A stretch of 64,000 nt of DNA, taken from Rusavskia elegans (taxonomy: Eukaryota; Ascomycota; Lecanoromycetes; Teloschistales; Teloschistaceae). This document shows, piece by piece, positions 1-12,500 of this stretch (positions are counted from its first letter, which is position 1; every line of letters starts with the position of its first letter). A program made the position numbers and the translations under genes. Location of the stretch: contig SAUG01000044.1 of NCBI GenBank assembly GCA_011316305.1, forward strand, positions 124,001-188,000, read 5' to 3'. Under the pieces are notes generated by a model, which saw only the letters and a list, made by a program, of their open reading frames with translations, was not told the origin of the DNA and did no database searches.

Positions 1-1030
1 TTCTCTACTATATAAATATAATTTCGTTTCTCGTAGTCTTCGATCTATCAATCTTTTTTAGACGTTATAAATAATTATAAATATCTAATATAAACGCTAT
101 AGCTTTTTATTATATTATAAAAAAATAATTTATAGTTATCGTTTCGGCTATATTTATTATATAGTTCGTATTTTAATATTCCATTAAAGTAGTAAATATT
201 CTTTTATCTATTTAGTTTTAAAAGGATCGCTAGCTAGTACGCTGACTACTATAGCTAAAAGATTTACTCGGTCGATTAAAATAAAAAAGTATGGAAAAGT
301 CGGATAATACGTTTTTAAAAATAAAATTTAAAATCTATATTCTGAAAAATTTACTACGTTTTAGAAATATAGTTAAAGAAAAAATTAAAATAAAAATAAT
401 GTTATTAAAATAAAGTTTCTAACTATTAGCAATACCAATTTATCGTAATTGAATTATTTATATATTTTACTAATATTGAAATAACTTTTTAAATATATCT
501 AGAAACAATTATAATAATAAACTAAAAGATCAAACTCTAGAAATTTTATCCATTCAAATAGAAACGTTAGAGAAATATTCTAAATAAATAGATTCGTAAT
601 AAATTTCGACAATATTTAAAAGATTTTGATATATAAAATCCCAGAATATTATCGTGGTTTATTGATGGAAATTCTATATATATCAAGCTATAGTATAGAC
701 TGTTACGGAGAATACGTACGTCAGATCGAATATTATAAATCAAATCAGTCAGTAGTAGTTACAGATACTAGTAGTTACAGATACTAGTAATAGAAAACGA
801 AAATGAAGCAACGATAAAGTCTATATATATATACGAAATTCCTGCTACTATCTTGAATAATCTATAGAAATATATACCACGAACGTATTATAGAATAGAT
901 TCGAGTCAATTTTATATAATCTTTTAATTTAAATCAATTGAACTGAAATACCAATTTTTATACCGTGTATCAATCATAAGCGTACCAATACTAAATTATT
1001 TACGGAACCGACGGTAAACCGAATATCTAA
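1..1030 (-). repeat. R1 dispersed repeat, copy a (cut by window edge)
   Basis: Diverged copy of the ~1 kb repeat R1, in minus orientation. It shares with the copy at 3,195-4,150 a block with 'atcgctagctagtacgctg' (about 225-243) and the terminal block resembling 'accgacggtaaaccg' near 1,005-1,020. The window starts inside the element. It is heavily RIP-mutated, and no open frame of note remains. Assignment rests on alignment by eye to the better copies; the family is not recognised. Confidence 0.6.
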
Positions 1031-2446
1031 AAAATTTATAAAATAATATAATATTCCGAATCGTTTGAACTCTTTTAAAAAGATATCTTCTATCGATTTT
1101 ATTAGTCGAAATAGAATATTTCCGGAAATAGAATTGATAGAACTAGTAGAAAAATATATATATTAAATTTGGATAAAATTTTATATAGATTTCGTAGAGT
1201 TGGTAAAATTGTCGACGAATATTACTAGAAATTATCTTTGATACAAGTCATTTCTCTATCTCTATTAATTAGAATTCAATCATCTTCGTATCGTTTAAAA
1301 TATTTTATTACATTTTTATATTTAAACGATAAAACTTGATTTAATATATATAATAGAGAGATATTTTACAAAAATTAGATAAAAATAATATCTAAAATCC
1401 TTCGACTCTTACTAGTTGAGACTATATATATACTAGATATATTTAATACTCTAAATAGATTTTCTAATTATATCCAAAACTATTTTAATCTAATATATAG
1501 TTTAGAAATTATTATTTATAGCAAAATCGACTATCAAAATTCGAATTTTATATTTTACGGCTAAATTTCGGTTAATTCAAAATTAAATCCGATAGCTAAA
1601 ATAATAGCAGTTGTTTAATAAAATATAATTACTTTATAACTTCTTTTATAATAAATTTAAATATATATCGAACCTTAATTTTAATATGGAACTTACAGTT
1701 ATCAATCAAGAGAAATTAATCTATATTAATTCGGTATCGATAGATTATAGAATTTAAACGAGCAAATCTTTAGATTTATATCTAATAGTAAAAATTATAC
1801 GTTTTTACAATAAATAAAATATAGTAATATTGATATATCAATATAATTTAATTTTTGCCGACTATAACGCATTTTCGAAAATTATTTCCTTTATAGCGAG
1901 TTTATATCTTTTTATAATATTGCTTTCAGTTTGAAAATATTTATTTTTTATAAATAACCAAGTATTTTTTACAAATTCAAAATTTATAAAAAACTCTATT
2001 CAACTGAATATCTATTCTATTATATCGTTATATAAAGCTTTCGCGCTATAGTATATTCAAAAAGTATTTGATTCTTTTATCCATTCGTTATCCAGAGGAT
2101 ATTTATATTTTTCAATATTTGATAAAACAAAATTTTGAATTCAAAAACGCCGTCGCGAAAAACAAAATTCTTTTATCAAAATATTTAATTATTACTATCT
2201 TTTTCTATGATCTCGAATAGCTTTCGCGACGCGTAATCGTTTTTTCAATAGACGTACTAATGGAGCTGGCGAAGACCGACAAAAATTTCGCGAATTTAAA
2301 AATATCATTATAGATTATCATCGTCTATAGATTCCGAACGAGTTTTGAATAAAATAGAATTAAAATATAGATTAAATAAATATATTTTTTAATAAAATTA
2401 AAATATTTTTAATTATTTCATTTTTTCCTGATAATTATTTCTACTT
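1031..2446. other. RIP-degraded AT-rich stretch, no gene seen
   Basis: AT-rich sequence with stops in all frames and very little CpA or TpG. The only local structure seen is an imperfect hairpin near 2,113-2,185, with arms around 'aatatttgataaaa' and 'ttttatcaaaatatt'. No transposon domain could be recognised. Confidence 0.5.
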
Positions 2447-2650
2447 TTACTTTTTTATATATTTTTCGCACTCTTTACTTTTTGTATTGGTAGATATATC
2501 AGTCCAATCTTCAAGATTCTTATAGTTACTACCCAGCAATCTTTCAATATGTTTCTTCCAATCATCGTCTTTTCGAGCCGGGGGTCGATTGGATCCTCGT
2601 TGGCCTTTTTTTACAATTTCGGCATAAGATGCTGTTGGTGTTTTCTCCAT
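2447..2650 (-). CDS. small hypothetical protein, 67 aa, RIP-spared
   Basis: An ATG-initiated 67-codon frame in a patch (about 2,445-2,760) that keeps CpA and TpG, unlike its surroundings. The product begins MEKTPTASYAEIVKKGQ, is hydrophilic and Lys/Asp-rich, contains the patch KDDDWKKHIE, and has no signal peptide or membrane segment. The opening 'SYAEIVKKG' recalls the start of gag/ORF1-like proteins of some fungal retroelements, but that is a weak resemblance and not an assignment. It may be a small gene, a first exon, or a remnant of a single-copy element that RIP did not target. Confidence 0.35.
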   Translation of the reverse strand: MEKTPTASYAEIVKKGQRGSNRPPARKDDDWKKHIERLLGSNYKNLEDWTDISTNTKSKECEKYIKK

Positions 2651-3194
2651 AAATCTGGAAGGTGCTCGACGATTATTTTGAAGTATAATATATATAGCAA
2701 TTTCGTCTGGTAAAGATTCTGTTAGTAGTCAGCGTTTTCTTTTTGATGACTATGGTTTTACTATATAGATATGACTTGGCAATTTAAAAACGATATACAG
2801 ATATAAATAACAAATGATATTGATCTAATTCGTTTTATATTTCATGAAATTTGCTACGGTTTTATTAGATATTAAACTTTTTACATTTCGTCGTTAAAAC
2901 GCGTAACGATCTATAGCAAATGCCTATATATATATATATACTCGATTTTTCAATAATCATTTTTTAATTAAAAAGAATTGTTATTTTCTTTAAAAAAAAT
3001 AAATGTACTAGATATACGAAATGTATTGAAAAAAAGATTATTTTTTACCAAGTTAAAAAAATATAGTAATAGAAATGAAATAGTTATAAATAATATATTA
3101 GCGAATAGATCGAAAAAAAAATACTAGAACCGAAATTGATATTTGTTTTTATTTTAATATAACTATTACCCCTCTAAAAAGCTTCTATTTAAAA
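2651..3194. other. AT-rich intergenic stretch
   Basis: Transition from the less mutated patch around the 67-aa frame into AT-rich sequence with simple TA runs (about 2,930-2,940). No gene or recognisable element seen. Confidence 0.4.
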
Positions 3195-4150
3195 TTATTT
3201 TGAATTTTTATAAATATATATATATATTTTATCAACGTTATATACGGTAACGATTGTTGTATTTCACGTATAAAGAAGTTTTTACAACTAAAGGTACAGT
3301 ACGTTTCGTATATCGGATACGTATACGACCGTATAGTACTAATCTGAAATTGAAACAGTTCGTTAGGCAAGATTTACAGCGTCAATTATATTGATTATTT
3401 TCTTTTTTATTCGATTACGAATCTTCTACTATTTTATATTTAATTTTATAAATAATTATAAATAGCTAATATTTCAGCTCTATCTATCTAATATTCAACG
3501 AAATATCATAAATAGTTATCGTCTCGGCTATATTTATTATATAATCTCTATTTTAACGTTTTACTAAATTTATAAACTATTCTAAAGTCTATATAGTTTT
3601 ATAAAAGTCGCTAGCAAAAGAAGATCGCTAGCTAGTACGCTAGCTACTATAGCTAGAAGCTTTACCCGGTTGATTAAATTAAAAAAAGGTAGAGAAATCG
3701 AATAGCGCGTTTTAAAGGCGGTAAAAAGGCTATTTTTATTAAAGTTGAAATAGTTTACTCTAGCTACTATGAAACAATAAATAGCGATACAAATAGGTAT
3801 AGTTATTATAGATAAAAATTCTACTATTTAGTTTAGTTACAGTATAGTTATTACGGGAATATATATATATAAAAAGTTTTAGATTTATATTAATAGTAAA
3901 AGAAAAAGAAAAACGATAACTGCAAGATATATTTATCTATAAAATTTCTACGTTAATATAAATATCGGTAGAAGAATATATTATATTACAAAAAAATTTT
4001 AAATTAAAATCCTATAAAATCGTTATTTATATTAACTAATCTAGAATATAAATTTTATTATTCTATATTCGATTATGGTATACTAATACTTGATTTATTC
4101 ACCGAACGACTAATTTACCGGATACTAAAACTAAAATAAATAACTAAATA
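3195..4150 (-). repeat. R1 dispersed repeat, copy b (near full length)
   Basis: Reverse-complement copy of R1 that aligns along its whole length with the copy at 29,620-30,606. One end has the TA-rich tract and 'atcaacgttatatacgg' (about 3,230-3,247). The middle has 'gcgcgttttaaaggcgg' (about 3,705-3,721). The other end has 'accggatactaaaactaaaa' (about 4,118-4,137). A stretch near 3,300-3,355 is absent from the other copies and looks like a small insertion. This copy keeps an unoccupied version of the site where a hAT-like element has inserted in the copy at 18.2-18.9 kb. Confidence 0.75.
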
Positions 4151-5140
4151 TAACTATTGAATATCTATATTAATAAATATAAAGTTTTACCGTATAATAT
4201 AAAACTAAAGTTATCCGATATCAATACTAATATCTTTAATTGGTTCAATATTATAAACAATATAACTCGGTCTAACGGTTTGATTTTTGAATTTGTAAAA
4301 GCGATATATATATAAAAATTAGTAAAAAAATAAAGTTTTGGATAAAAGATCTATTAATTAAAATTTTATTAGAAATTTCAGAATTGATTAATTTAAAAAA
4401 AAAATTACTTTATAAAACGATTATACTGCTATTTCAAAAAAAATCTAATTTAAATATTTTAACGCCTTTTTAATCAACAAACTTCTAAAAGACTATAGTT
4501 AGAAAAAAAAACCAAGTTGATAAAAAAGAAAAGAAATTATAGAAAAATATTTAAACGCAATTTTAATCAAAAACAAAATAGATTTCGAATATGGAAAACC
4601 GTTACTATTATTAATTATACTAATATCAAAATTAGTAATACGAAGATTAACGGATTTTTTCATTTGAATATTTCTTTTTATAGAAATCAGAGTTTTAAAT
4701 TATATAAATGATTTAAAAATTAATTGGCTATATAATTAGATTGTATATCTGTATACCATTTCGGATATTTACTAATCCAGTTGCTAAATCGCAAAAGCGG
4801 GTAAAAAAGCGGGTATAGACGTGACGTAGAAATATTTATTTATGAAATTTTTTTATTTTTCTATAGTTTACAAAAAGTTAGTTTAAATTTCTATACTAGT
4901 AGTAACAATTCCTTATATTATAGACGATCTAGTTTTCTTTCTATTAGTTAAAATCTTCTAATTCGATTTTAACTATTTATAAAAATAAAATTCTTTTAAA
5001 TCGAATATAAATTTCTATTTAAAATCTTTTTCTACTTTCAATTCGGCGCTAGTATAGATCGAATAACAGTATATAATAAAATTACGGAGATTTCTAAATT
5101 TTAAATAAATTTTAGAATCAGTAATAGGATTTATTTAATA
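4151..5140. other. RIP-degraded stretch, no gene seen
   Basis: AT-rich sequence between R1 copy b and the first Gypsy remnant. A 64-codon Lys/Asn/Ile-rich open frame at 4,517-4,711 looks like a chance product of AT-rich composition. No domain is recognisable. Confidence 0.45.
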
Positions 5141-8080
5141 ATCTATTTACGGTTTTAGTCGCTACTATATCTACTATAGAGCAAGATATCTCTAGAGAAA
5201 CCGTTAGTTTCGTAGATATCCTAGATACTTCCGGAGATAAAGATTTTCAAACCGGCGATAACGAAGCTAGACCCAATAGTAGACGTAATCGGCCTTTTAA
5301 TCGTTAGTTTATTAACCGCAGAGGCAGCTATACCGTTTAAAATCGTCGTCGTTCCCATTGTAGCGACTTTAATTGAGAGCTACTAGAGCTATCTAGTAGA
5401 GATTTTAATCTGCCGTTATATAAATTTATTTCTTCTTTTATTTCTAACGAATATATCGCCATTTCGGACTGAATTGGTTTTCGTAATCTTCGTTTATTTA
5501 GCCTAATTTTTAATATTCGATTGGTTTCAGATTCGTTAGGGTTCCGTTCTAAATTTCGTTGCTCCGTTAAAATATTCTCTAGCCTAGTATAGCCCTTTGT
5601 TATTCATTAATATACTTGGTATAATACGATTTTTCGTGGTATAATACCAAGTACTGGATATTACGTAAAGTAATCTCTTAACGCTTTATAAATACCAATT
5701 ATTTAAAGTTTGTTTTTTTCTCTGATACAAGTAAATCTTCTCTATAGTCTAAATAGTATAGAACGCGTATAATAAAAAGTTTCCCGACTATAAAATATAT
5801 AAACGTAACTATTATATCGCTTTTTTTCTGATTCTACAAGTATAACCATTATTTTTAACTCTATTATCAAATTTATCCGAATTAAATATTCTAGTATAGC
5901 TAGTTTTATATTGATAATATAATGATATAGTATATAAAATAGGTTTTTACTATAGATAAAAATATCTGTAAATATTTCTATAAAACTTTTTCTAAAACGA
6001 TATAATAAACCGAACTTTTTAGAAAAGATTTTAGCTATTTAATAAGGATTAGCCGGGGTTCAAATTTTTAGCGATATCGAAATATACTATTCCACTCTTT
6101 TTAAAACGTACGTAAATATTCGAAGTAAAATCGGCGAGCTTTCTCATCTAATAGTAGTATCTAGTTGACTATCGTATATTATCTTGCTTTATATTAATGA
6201 AACGGATAATTGATAAATCTTTCGAATATTATAAACGTTATAAAGATATTCGAAAAGATTAATACCAAGCGCTATAGCATCCGAGATACTATAGTTTCTC
6301 GGACGAGTAATCTAGTACCGACGAGATTAAATCTATAGATACCGATAGCGGAAGCGGTCAAAATAGGCGTAGTCGAAGCTGAAATAGTCGAGGAACGAAA
6401 GAATATAGATAAAGAAATTGTAATAGACTCTCTAAATACTATAATTGTTGGAAGCCAAATTATCGCGAACTCGATTACCGAAGCGTTTATACTCCGAGAT
6501 ATTTTCCCGAAAGCTAGATCTTTTCCGAAATGAAAAATCTATCGACGAATACTAATAATAGATTATCGGAAAAAGAAATAAAAGAAAAGAATTATATATA
6601 TCTAGATATATATATCGTACCGATAAAATGTCGTTAATGGTAGAGAAATAGCTTGGTCTGGTTAGAGTAAAGATCGAGGAATTAGAAACGAATTCTAAAA
6701 AAACGCCAGAAGAGATTCTAACTGCTTGCCGTAATATAATACCGTCGTTTAAAGATATATAGAATAGTAAACGACTTTTTTATAGAGATCGAATATTGAG
6801 ATATAATAAATAGATACGGTATAATCTAGAATATAGTGAATAATATCTCGAAGCCTTCGTTAATTTAAATACTACTAACTGCTATATCGCTGTACGTATT
6901 ATTAATCTGCTAGAATCAAAACTATTGTAGTTATCGGATAGAATAAAGTTTACAAACGGTTAAAATATAGATATTTTAAAAACGACGAAGCTTTAATAGT
7001 TTTATAGATTCATTTCTAGCATTATTTTATATTTTATACGAGATACAGACTATAATTTAATTAGAAATTCTGGAAGTAATTTTATCTAGTACCCGACTAT
7101 AACATTCTAATATTCGACATTTAAAGAATAGTATTCTCTATCGTCTATCTTGTAAAAAAAATTTTACTAGTTATAGATTTTTAAAAATCCTACGGAGTTT
7201 TCCGAGGTTAACGTTGGAAAATTCAAATAATTTTTTTGAAAAGGCGTAAAAACCTACAGATATATTATATAAAAACAATCGAACTTTTTAAAATTATATA
7301 ATCCGATCTAGAAAAGTACTGGCTATTAGAAGCTAGATAGAATTCTAGGCCCGAAACTTTTGGATTATTTTTAAAATAATCTTCCGATAAAATCACTACC
7401 GGAGAAACTATTAGATTATATAATTTCATCGGCTATATTCGGTCTATTAATTTATCCTATTATATTTTATCTCGTCGATAAAATAAAAAACAGAAAGATT
7501 AGATAAATCACTTTACCGAACAAAAATTCTATCGACTAAATTAATTTCTATAGAACGCGCCAGTTTTTTTCGCTAAAAAGAAAGCCGGTGGCTAGCGTAT
7601 ATAGATCGACGACTGTATTTCTAGTATAACTATAAAGAGTGGATATTCGCTATCTAAAATTTAAAATTATCTCGATTCTAATAGAATAGCCAAGTATATT
7701 CGTAAATTGAATCTAATAAATAAATACAAATAGATCAACTTTATCGAAAAAGATAGTACGAAGACGGTATTATATATAAAAGTTGGTAAATATAAGTTTT
7801 TATTTATACTATTTAAATTAACCAATATATCTACTGCGTTTTAAATAATTATTTAGTAATATTTAAACTATTTTTCAAGAATTCTAAAATAGTTTACTTT
7901 AATAATATTTTAATCTATTCGAAGAAGATAAAGAAATATATATAGTTTATAAAAACTATTATAGAAATTTTCGAAAAGAATTAATTAATCGCAAAACCTT
8001 CGTAGTATTTATTTTTTCAGAAATACGTTAAATTTTGCGGGTATATCGTCTATAACGGGAATTTTTATATAGATATATAT
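5141..8080 (+). mobile_element. Ty3/Gypsy-type retroelement remnant (Gypsy-1), gag to RT
   Basis: Plus-strand retroelement relic. Near 6,434-6,481 the sequence reads as a gag zinc knuckle (KYYNCWKPNYRELDYR), with two expected cysteines turned to tyrosine by TGC-to-TAC change. From about 7,560 to 8,060 it reads through stops as a Ty3/Gypsy reverse transcriptase, with blocks equivalent to APVFF-KK-GGWR, VGKYEFL-PFGLTN, the active site and PSK-FFQK--FCGYIV. The active site (7,892-7,915) reads VYFNNILI where the family has VYFDDILI, so both catalytic Asp codons changed to Asn. The element ends abruptly at an unrelated LTR at 8,081. The 5' end is not defined. Dead element. Confidence 0.75.
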
Positions 8081-8612
8081 TATGAGCACAGGCGGCGTGC
8101 CTTCGGGAACGCGGTAGTGTTTAGTACAGCGCAGGATTTCCTATTACGCCTCGACAGGCAGAGATATACAGGACGGCCTTAGTATCAGCACTAAGGAGTA
8201 TCTCAGTAGTTTCAGCGAGTAAATATCCTAAGTACCCTAATCTCAGTAGTCTTAGTGAATAAGTACTATAAGCAGACTCAGTCTCAGCGGTTTTAGTAAG
8301 TAAATACTCTGAGATAGAGCTGTCTTAGTTATCTTAGTAAGTAAGTACCCTGAGATAGAGCTGTCTCAGTTATCTCAGTTAATAAGCAACCTGAGCAGTG
8401 GAGGATCTTATTTATCTATATAGATCCCGAACTCGACGCTCTTATAGCTCGTATTTAATTTATTAGTTATCGCTATATACTGTTCTAGTAATACAACTGA
8501 CTTATTCTTATATCAACTTGAAGTAATTACCCGTTACACCTCCGTTCACAGATATACCAATAAGTCCAACCAACTCTTGGAGATACCAGACCCCCCAGGT
8601 AGCCCTATAACA
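8081..8612. repeat. LTR-like element, weakly RIPed, with internal tandem repeats
   Basis: About 530 bp that retains many CpA/TpG sites and contrasts sharply with its flanks. It starts TATGAGCACAGGCGG (presumably TGTGAGCAC) and ends CCCTATAACA, the TG...CA form of an LTR. Between about 8,175 and 8,395 it contains several imperfect ~45-bp tandem units carrying 'ctcagt' and 'agtaagtaccctgaga'. No matching second LTR or clear target duplication was found, so a solo LTR or the end of a truncated element are both possible. The lower mutation load suggests later insertion than its neighbours. Confidence 0.6.
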
Positions 8613-8639
8613 ATACAGCGAAAGGAAAAACTATTAGAA

Positions 8640-9175
8640 ATTAACTACCGCTATAAATTAATAACTATTTATAGTTTTTTTTAGATTTATATATCTATTA
8701 CCGGATAATTCTTTCAGATTTCGTATTAATCTACGGACTTTTCTATAAACGAATCGTTATAGCTATCTACTTTACTGCGAAATAATCGATAATAGTTATC
8801 GTTTAGACTTTATTTATTATATAACCTATATCTAATTGCGCTGCTAAATTATTAAAATACTCTTTAGTCTGAATAGCTTCAAAAGAGTCGCTAGTTGATA
8901 TTCTAGGTATTTTAGCCAGAAGTTTTACCGGGTCGATTAGAATAAAATAAAATAGAAAAGTCGGATAGCGCGTTTTAAAGGCGGTAAAAAAATATTTTTA
9001 TAATAGTCTATATATATTACTTCGACTTTTATAAAATAATCGATATCCGCGAGATTAGATATAGTTATTATAGATATAGGAAAGTACTATCGTCAAATTT
9101 ACTTCGTAGCTAAAACTATAAAAGAAACATTTATATATATAATAAATAAACTTACGCTATCTATAATTAATATCT
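8640..9175 (-). repeat. R1 dispersed repeat, copy c, distal part
   Basis: Minus-orientation R1 fragment. It shares 'tcggatagcgcgttttaaag' (about 8,962-8,981) and 'gtcgattagaataaa' with other copies, and similarity stops near 9,175. The missing remainder of an R1 copy in the same orientation appears at 18,245-18,905, so the two may be halves of one copy separated by inserted DNA. Confidence 0.6.
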
Positions 9176-9239
9176 TCTAGCTACTAAAAATCTCCTATAA
9201 CGATAGCGTTGCTATATCGAAAAAAAAAAAATAACTAAA

Positions 9240-9560
9240 GTTATTTAAACTAATTATATAGATTTATAATTTTTTAATACTATTACTAAATTTTTCGAAA
9301 AGTTCGCTCGCTGGTTTACAGAATTTAGAGAGTATAAACTCGATATTGAATATAAACCGATTAGTAAAACTACGGTAATATAGTTTTTAAACCAAAGAGG
9401 GCGACTTTTAGCTATTTATCGGCGAAGTCTTTTATCGTACGCTTTCGTTAGATAACGTTATTAGAGCTTATAAAAAGTCCGGGACCCTACCTAACGATTC
9501 GGAAATGAAAACCACTTTTAAAAAATATAAATATTATCTCCGAATTAAAGATAATTCGGT
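9240..9560 (+). mobile_element. Gypsy RNase H / connection fragment
   Basis: Plus-strand reading through few stops gives a Ty3/Gypsy RNase H tail: WFTEFREYKLDIEYKP followed by a degraded version of the VVADALSRR block (here ALNRRATF). Similarity to pol is lost after about 9,560. No reverse transcriptase lies directly upstream, so this is a fragment. Confidence 0.5.
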
Positions 9561-12500
9561 ATAATATAAAATTTTCTCTAAAAGAATTAACTATTCTAGT
9601 TTTAGATATAGATTTATATAGATTTCGTAGACTATATCTATATATACTATAGTTAATACGAACCCGTCGCTATATCGGACCGATATATCCTACTCGTTCG
9701 TATCTCGTTTCGCAATCTATTATCGGCCCTATATAACTTCCGGATTCGTTAAAATTCTGTTTTAAAAATCGTTAAAAAATACTATTTTTAATATTAAAAA
9801 GATTTCGCCTAATCTATAATATAGTTTAATATTATTTTTCCAGCTTTTTTATATTTTTATCCTTTTAGGCCTAGCGCGTATCCTTCTAAGCTCTAGGGCT
9901 TTAGTAACGGTAGAAGATACCGTACGAATATTCCTCTAGGAATTTTTAGTCTAAGATTTTTATTTATTTTTATTTTCGGATTTTAAATCGGAATTTATCT
10001 TTTTTTAGTAGATTCGAGAAATATTACTATAGAAATAGTATAAAAAAGCTATAAATCTATTAAATTGTTAATATTAAATCTATATCTACTCTTTAATTAT
10101 AGAATCGGAAATTGCTATAGTATTAGTTAATATATATTCTATATCTAGATTTAAATCTATCAGATATAAAATATACTAGAATTAATCGATATTTTAAAAA
10201 AGGCTAAAATAGAAAAATATACCTCTACTTCGACCGAATCCGATAAACTTTCGGAATCTATTTCTACTATAGAGTTCTACGCTATACTAACGATTTTAGA
10301 TAGACTTCATTAAGATAATATAAAATGACTATCGATATAGAATATAGGAGCCGATATTAATTAGAATAGATTTATATTTATAGATTTCTTCTTTTTAAAG
10401 CGGATAATTCCGATTCTTTTCTAAATTATAGAAAAGAATTTATCGAATCTAGAAAGAAAACTAATAAAAAAATAAGAAGAGGTAAATATAGCAGTTTTAA
10501 AAATCGAATTTTTAGTCGATTTAATTATTTAAAAAAATAGAGAACTTAAATCGATACTAGTATCTATATTAGAAACATTAAGATTTTATTTATAGATAAT
10601 TATAAAATTATAAACCTATTTTATAAATATTTTAAAGGGTTTAAAATAGATACTACCGAATTATCCGGAGTTATTTTTTCGAAATTAGTTTTTATATCCG
10701 AAGCGAGCTATATTCCGATCTCGCGAAAAGCTATTACTCTCGAATCGGCGTTCCCTAATTTATTTTCGAAAATAGATATAACTCGTCGTAATAGCATGAT
10801 AGCGATAGATTTCGAAAAAGTTAAATTAAAAATAGACCTAATATAGAAAAAGCGCCGTCGCTCTAAAATAGAAAAAGGATCGGATTGTAATAATAGAGCT
10901 AAAATCGAGCGTAAACTACCTCGAAACCGTCCGAAACTAGAGGTCGAATATATTCTAATTTAGTTAATCTATAGGAAGTATCGATATTTTAATAGTATAT
11001 TTAAATATTCGGAATAGTAGTTAGATTTAATTTAGTAACAAGATTTTAATAGACCGAGACGATAGTCTCATTTAATAAAAATAACCGATAAAAAATTTAT
11101 ATAAAAAGCGATAAAAGCGGAAAGTTTAGAGGCTATTTTTATATATATATTCGGGAATATAATAATCTATCTATATACGGTTTATAAAGATTCTAATAAA
11201 ACATTTCGGAATTATATTATTATAAACAGATGTATAGAAAGTTTCTATATAAACTATATTTATTAAAGGGAAATAGACCGATATTCTTTCTATATATAAA
11301 TTCACCTTCTATATCGGCTATAGATATAGGCTAATTTATATTAGAAAATTTTAACGGTCGTATATATAAAGCCGTAATATTTTTCGGTTTTAGATATTGA
11401 TTATATAATAGCTAGATATAGGTAGATAAAGGCGCCGAATACGAAGCTTAATAACGTAAATATCGTTTTAAAAATAAACCGCGTCTACTATTAGTTTCGG
11501 AACTCGGGGTAGTTACTCGAAAAAGTTATAGTAATAGAAAACGTAAGTTTTTAGATCTAAATCTAGGCTTGTAGCTACTAATAGAATTAGCTCTAACCTA
11601 TTAAAATCGGATAAAAGAGATGCTAAAAGTAGTAAATAGCCGTATCTATAATAACCTATTACTAGTTAGTCCGTATTAGAACTAATATCTAAATATCGTA
11701 TTATAATAGAAAGTTAATACTATAAAATTCCCGTATATAGTTAAGAATCCGTAATCCTATAACTACTATAGCGGAAAATATAATAAAAAATTCGATTCGG
11801 GCCGCTTTATTAATACTAACGATTTAGAATAAAAAAGATTATAACGGTAATTATTATAGGGTTATAAAGCGGCAAGTTTAGAATCGAACTAGTTATTATT
11901 ATAGGGTTTTTTTAAAGCGATAGATTCGGAACTAAACTAGTTATTAGATTCGAAATTAAACTAGTTATTATAATAGATATTTTTTAAAGCGGTAGATTCG
12001 GAACTATTATTTCGAAGAAATATTAAATAAAAATAATATTAAATCGGAGGTTATATCGGCGGAATTTTCAGAAAATATAGATTAAAATTTAGAAAATCAG
12101 GAATAGACTAACAAAATTAATAAATTATTAATTTATTTACCGTAGTTTTAGTTATACTATATAATCGCCGCGTTATAATAGAACCTTTTCGAAAATAATA
12201 TTTAATATCTACCTCGGGTTATTATATTTTAAGAATATTTTTAAGTCTATAATATCCATTACCTTTAATAAGGCGACGTATAAGTAATTATAGCTGAAAA
12301 CTTCTTTCTAAAGATCTAGACTAACTATATTTAATATCTAGCTCTACGATTTATTAATTATTATAGCGAAGCTAAATTAAAACGGATATTATTTCTATAA
12401 AATAGTTATACCGGATAGCTTTCTATTAGATATAATAAAGATATTCTGATTTAGTATTTATTTTTAACTATCGAATTCGCCTCTAATAATTCTAGCTTTA

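Noticed and set aside
3185..3370. 61-codon minus-strand frame
   Set aside because: Lies inside R1 copy b, partly in a local insertion, and is not conserved in the other R1 copies.
4517..4711. 64-codon open frame in AT-rich DNA
   Set aside because: Lys/Asn/Ile-rich composition expected by chance in RIPed sequence; no homologous reading elsewhere in the window.
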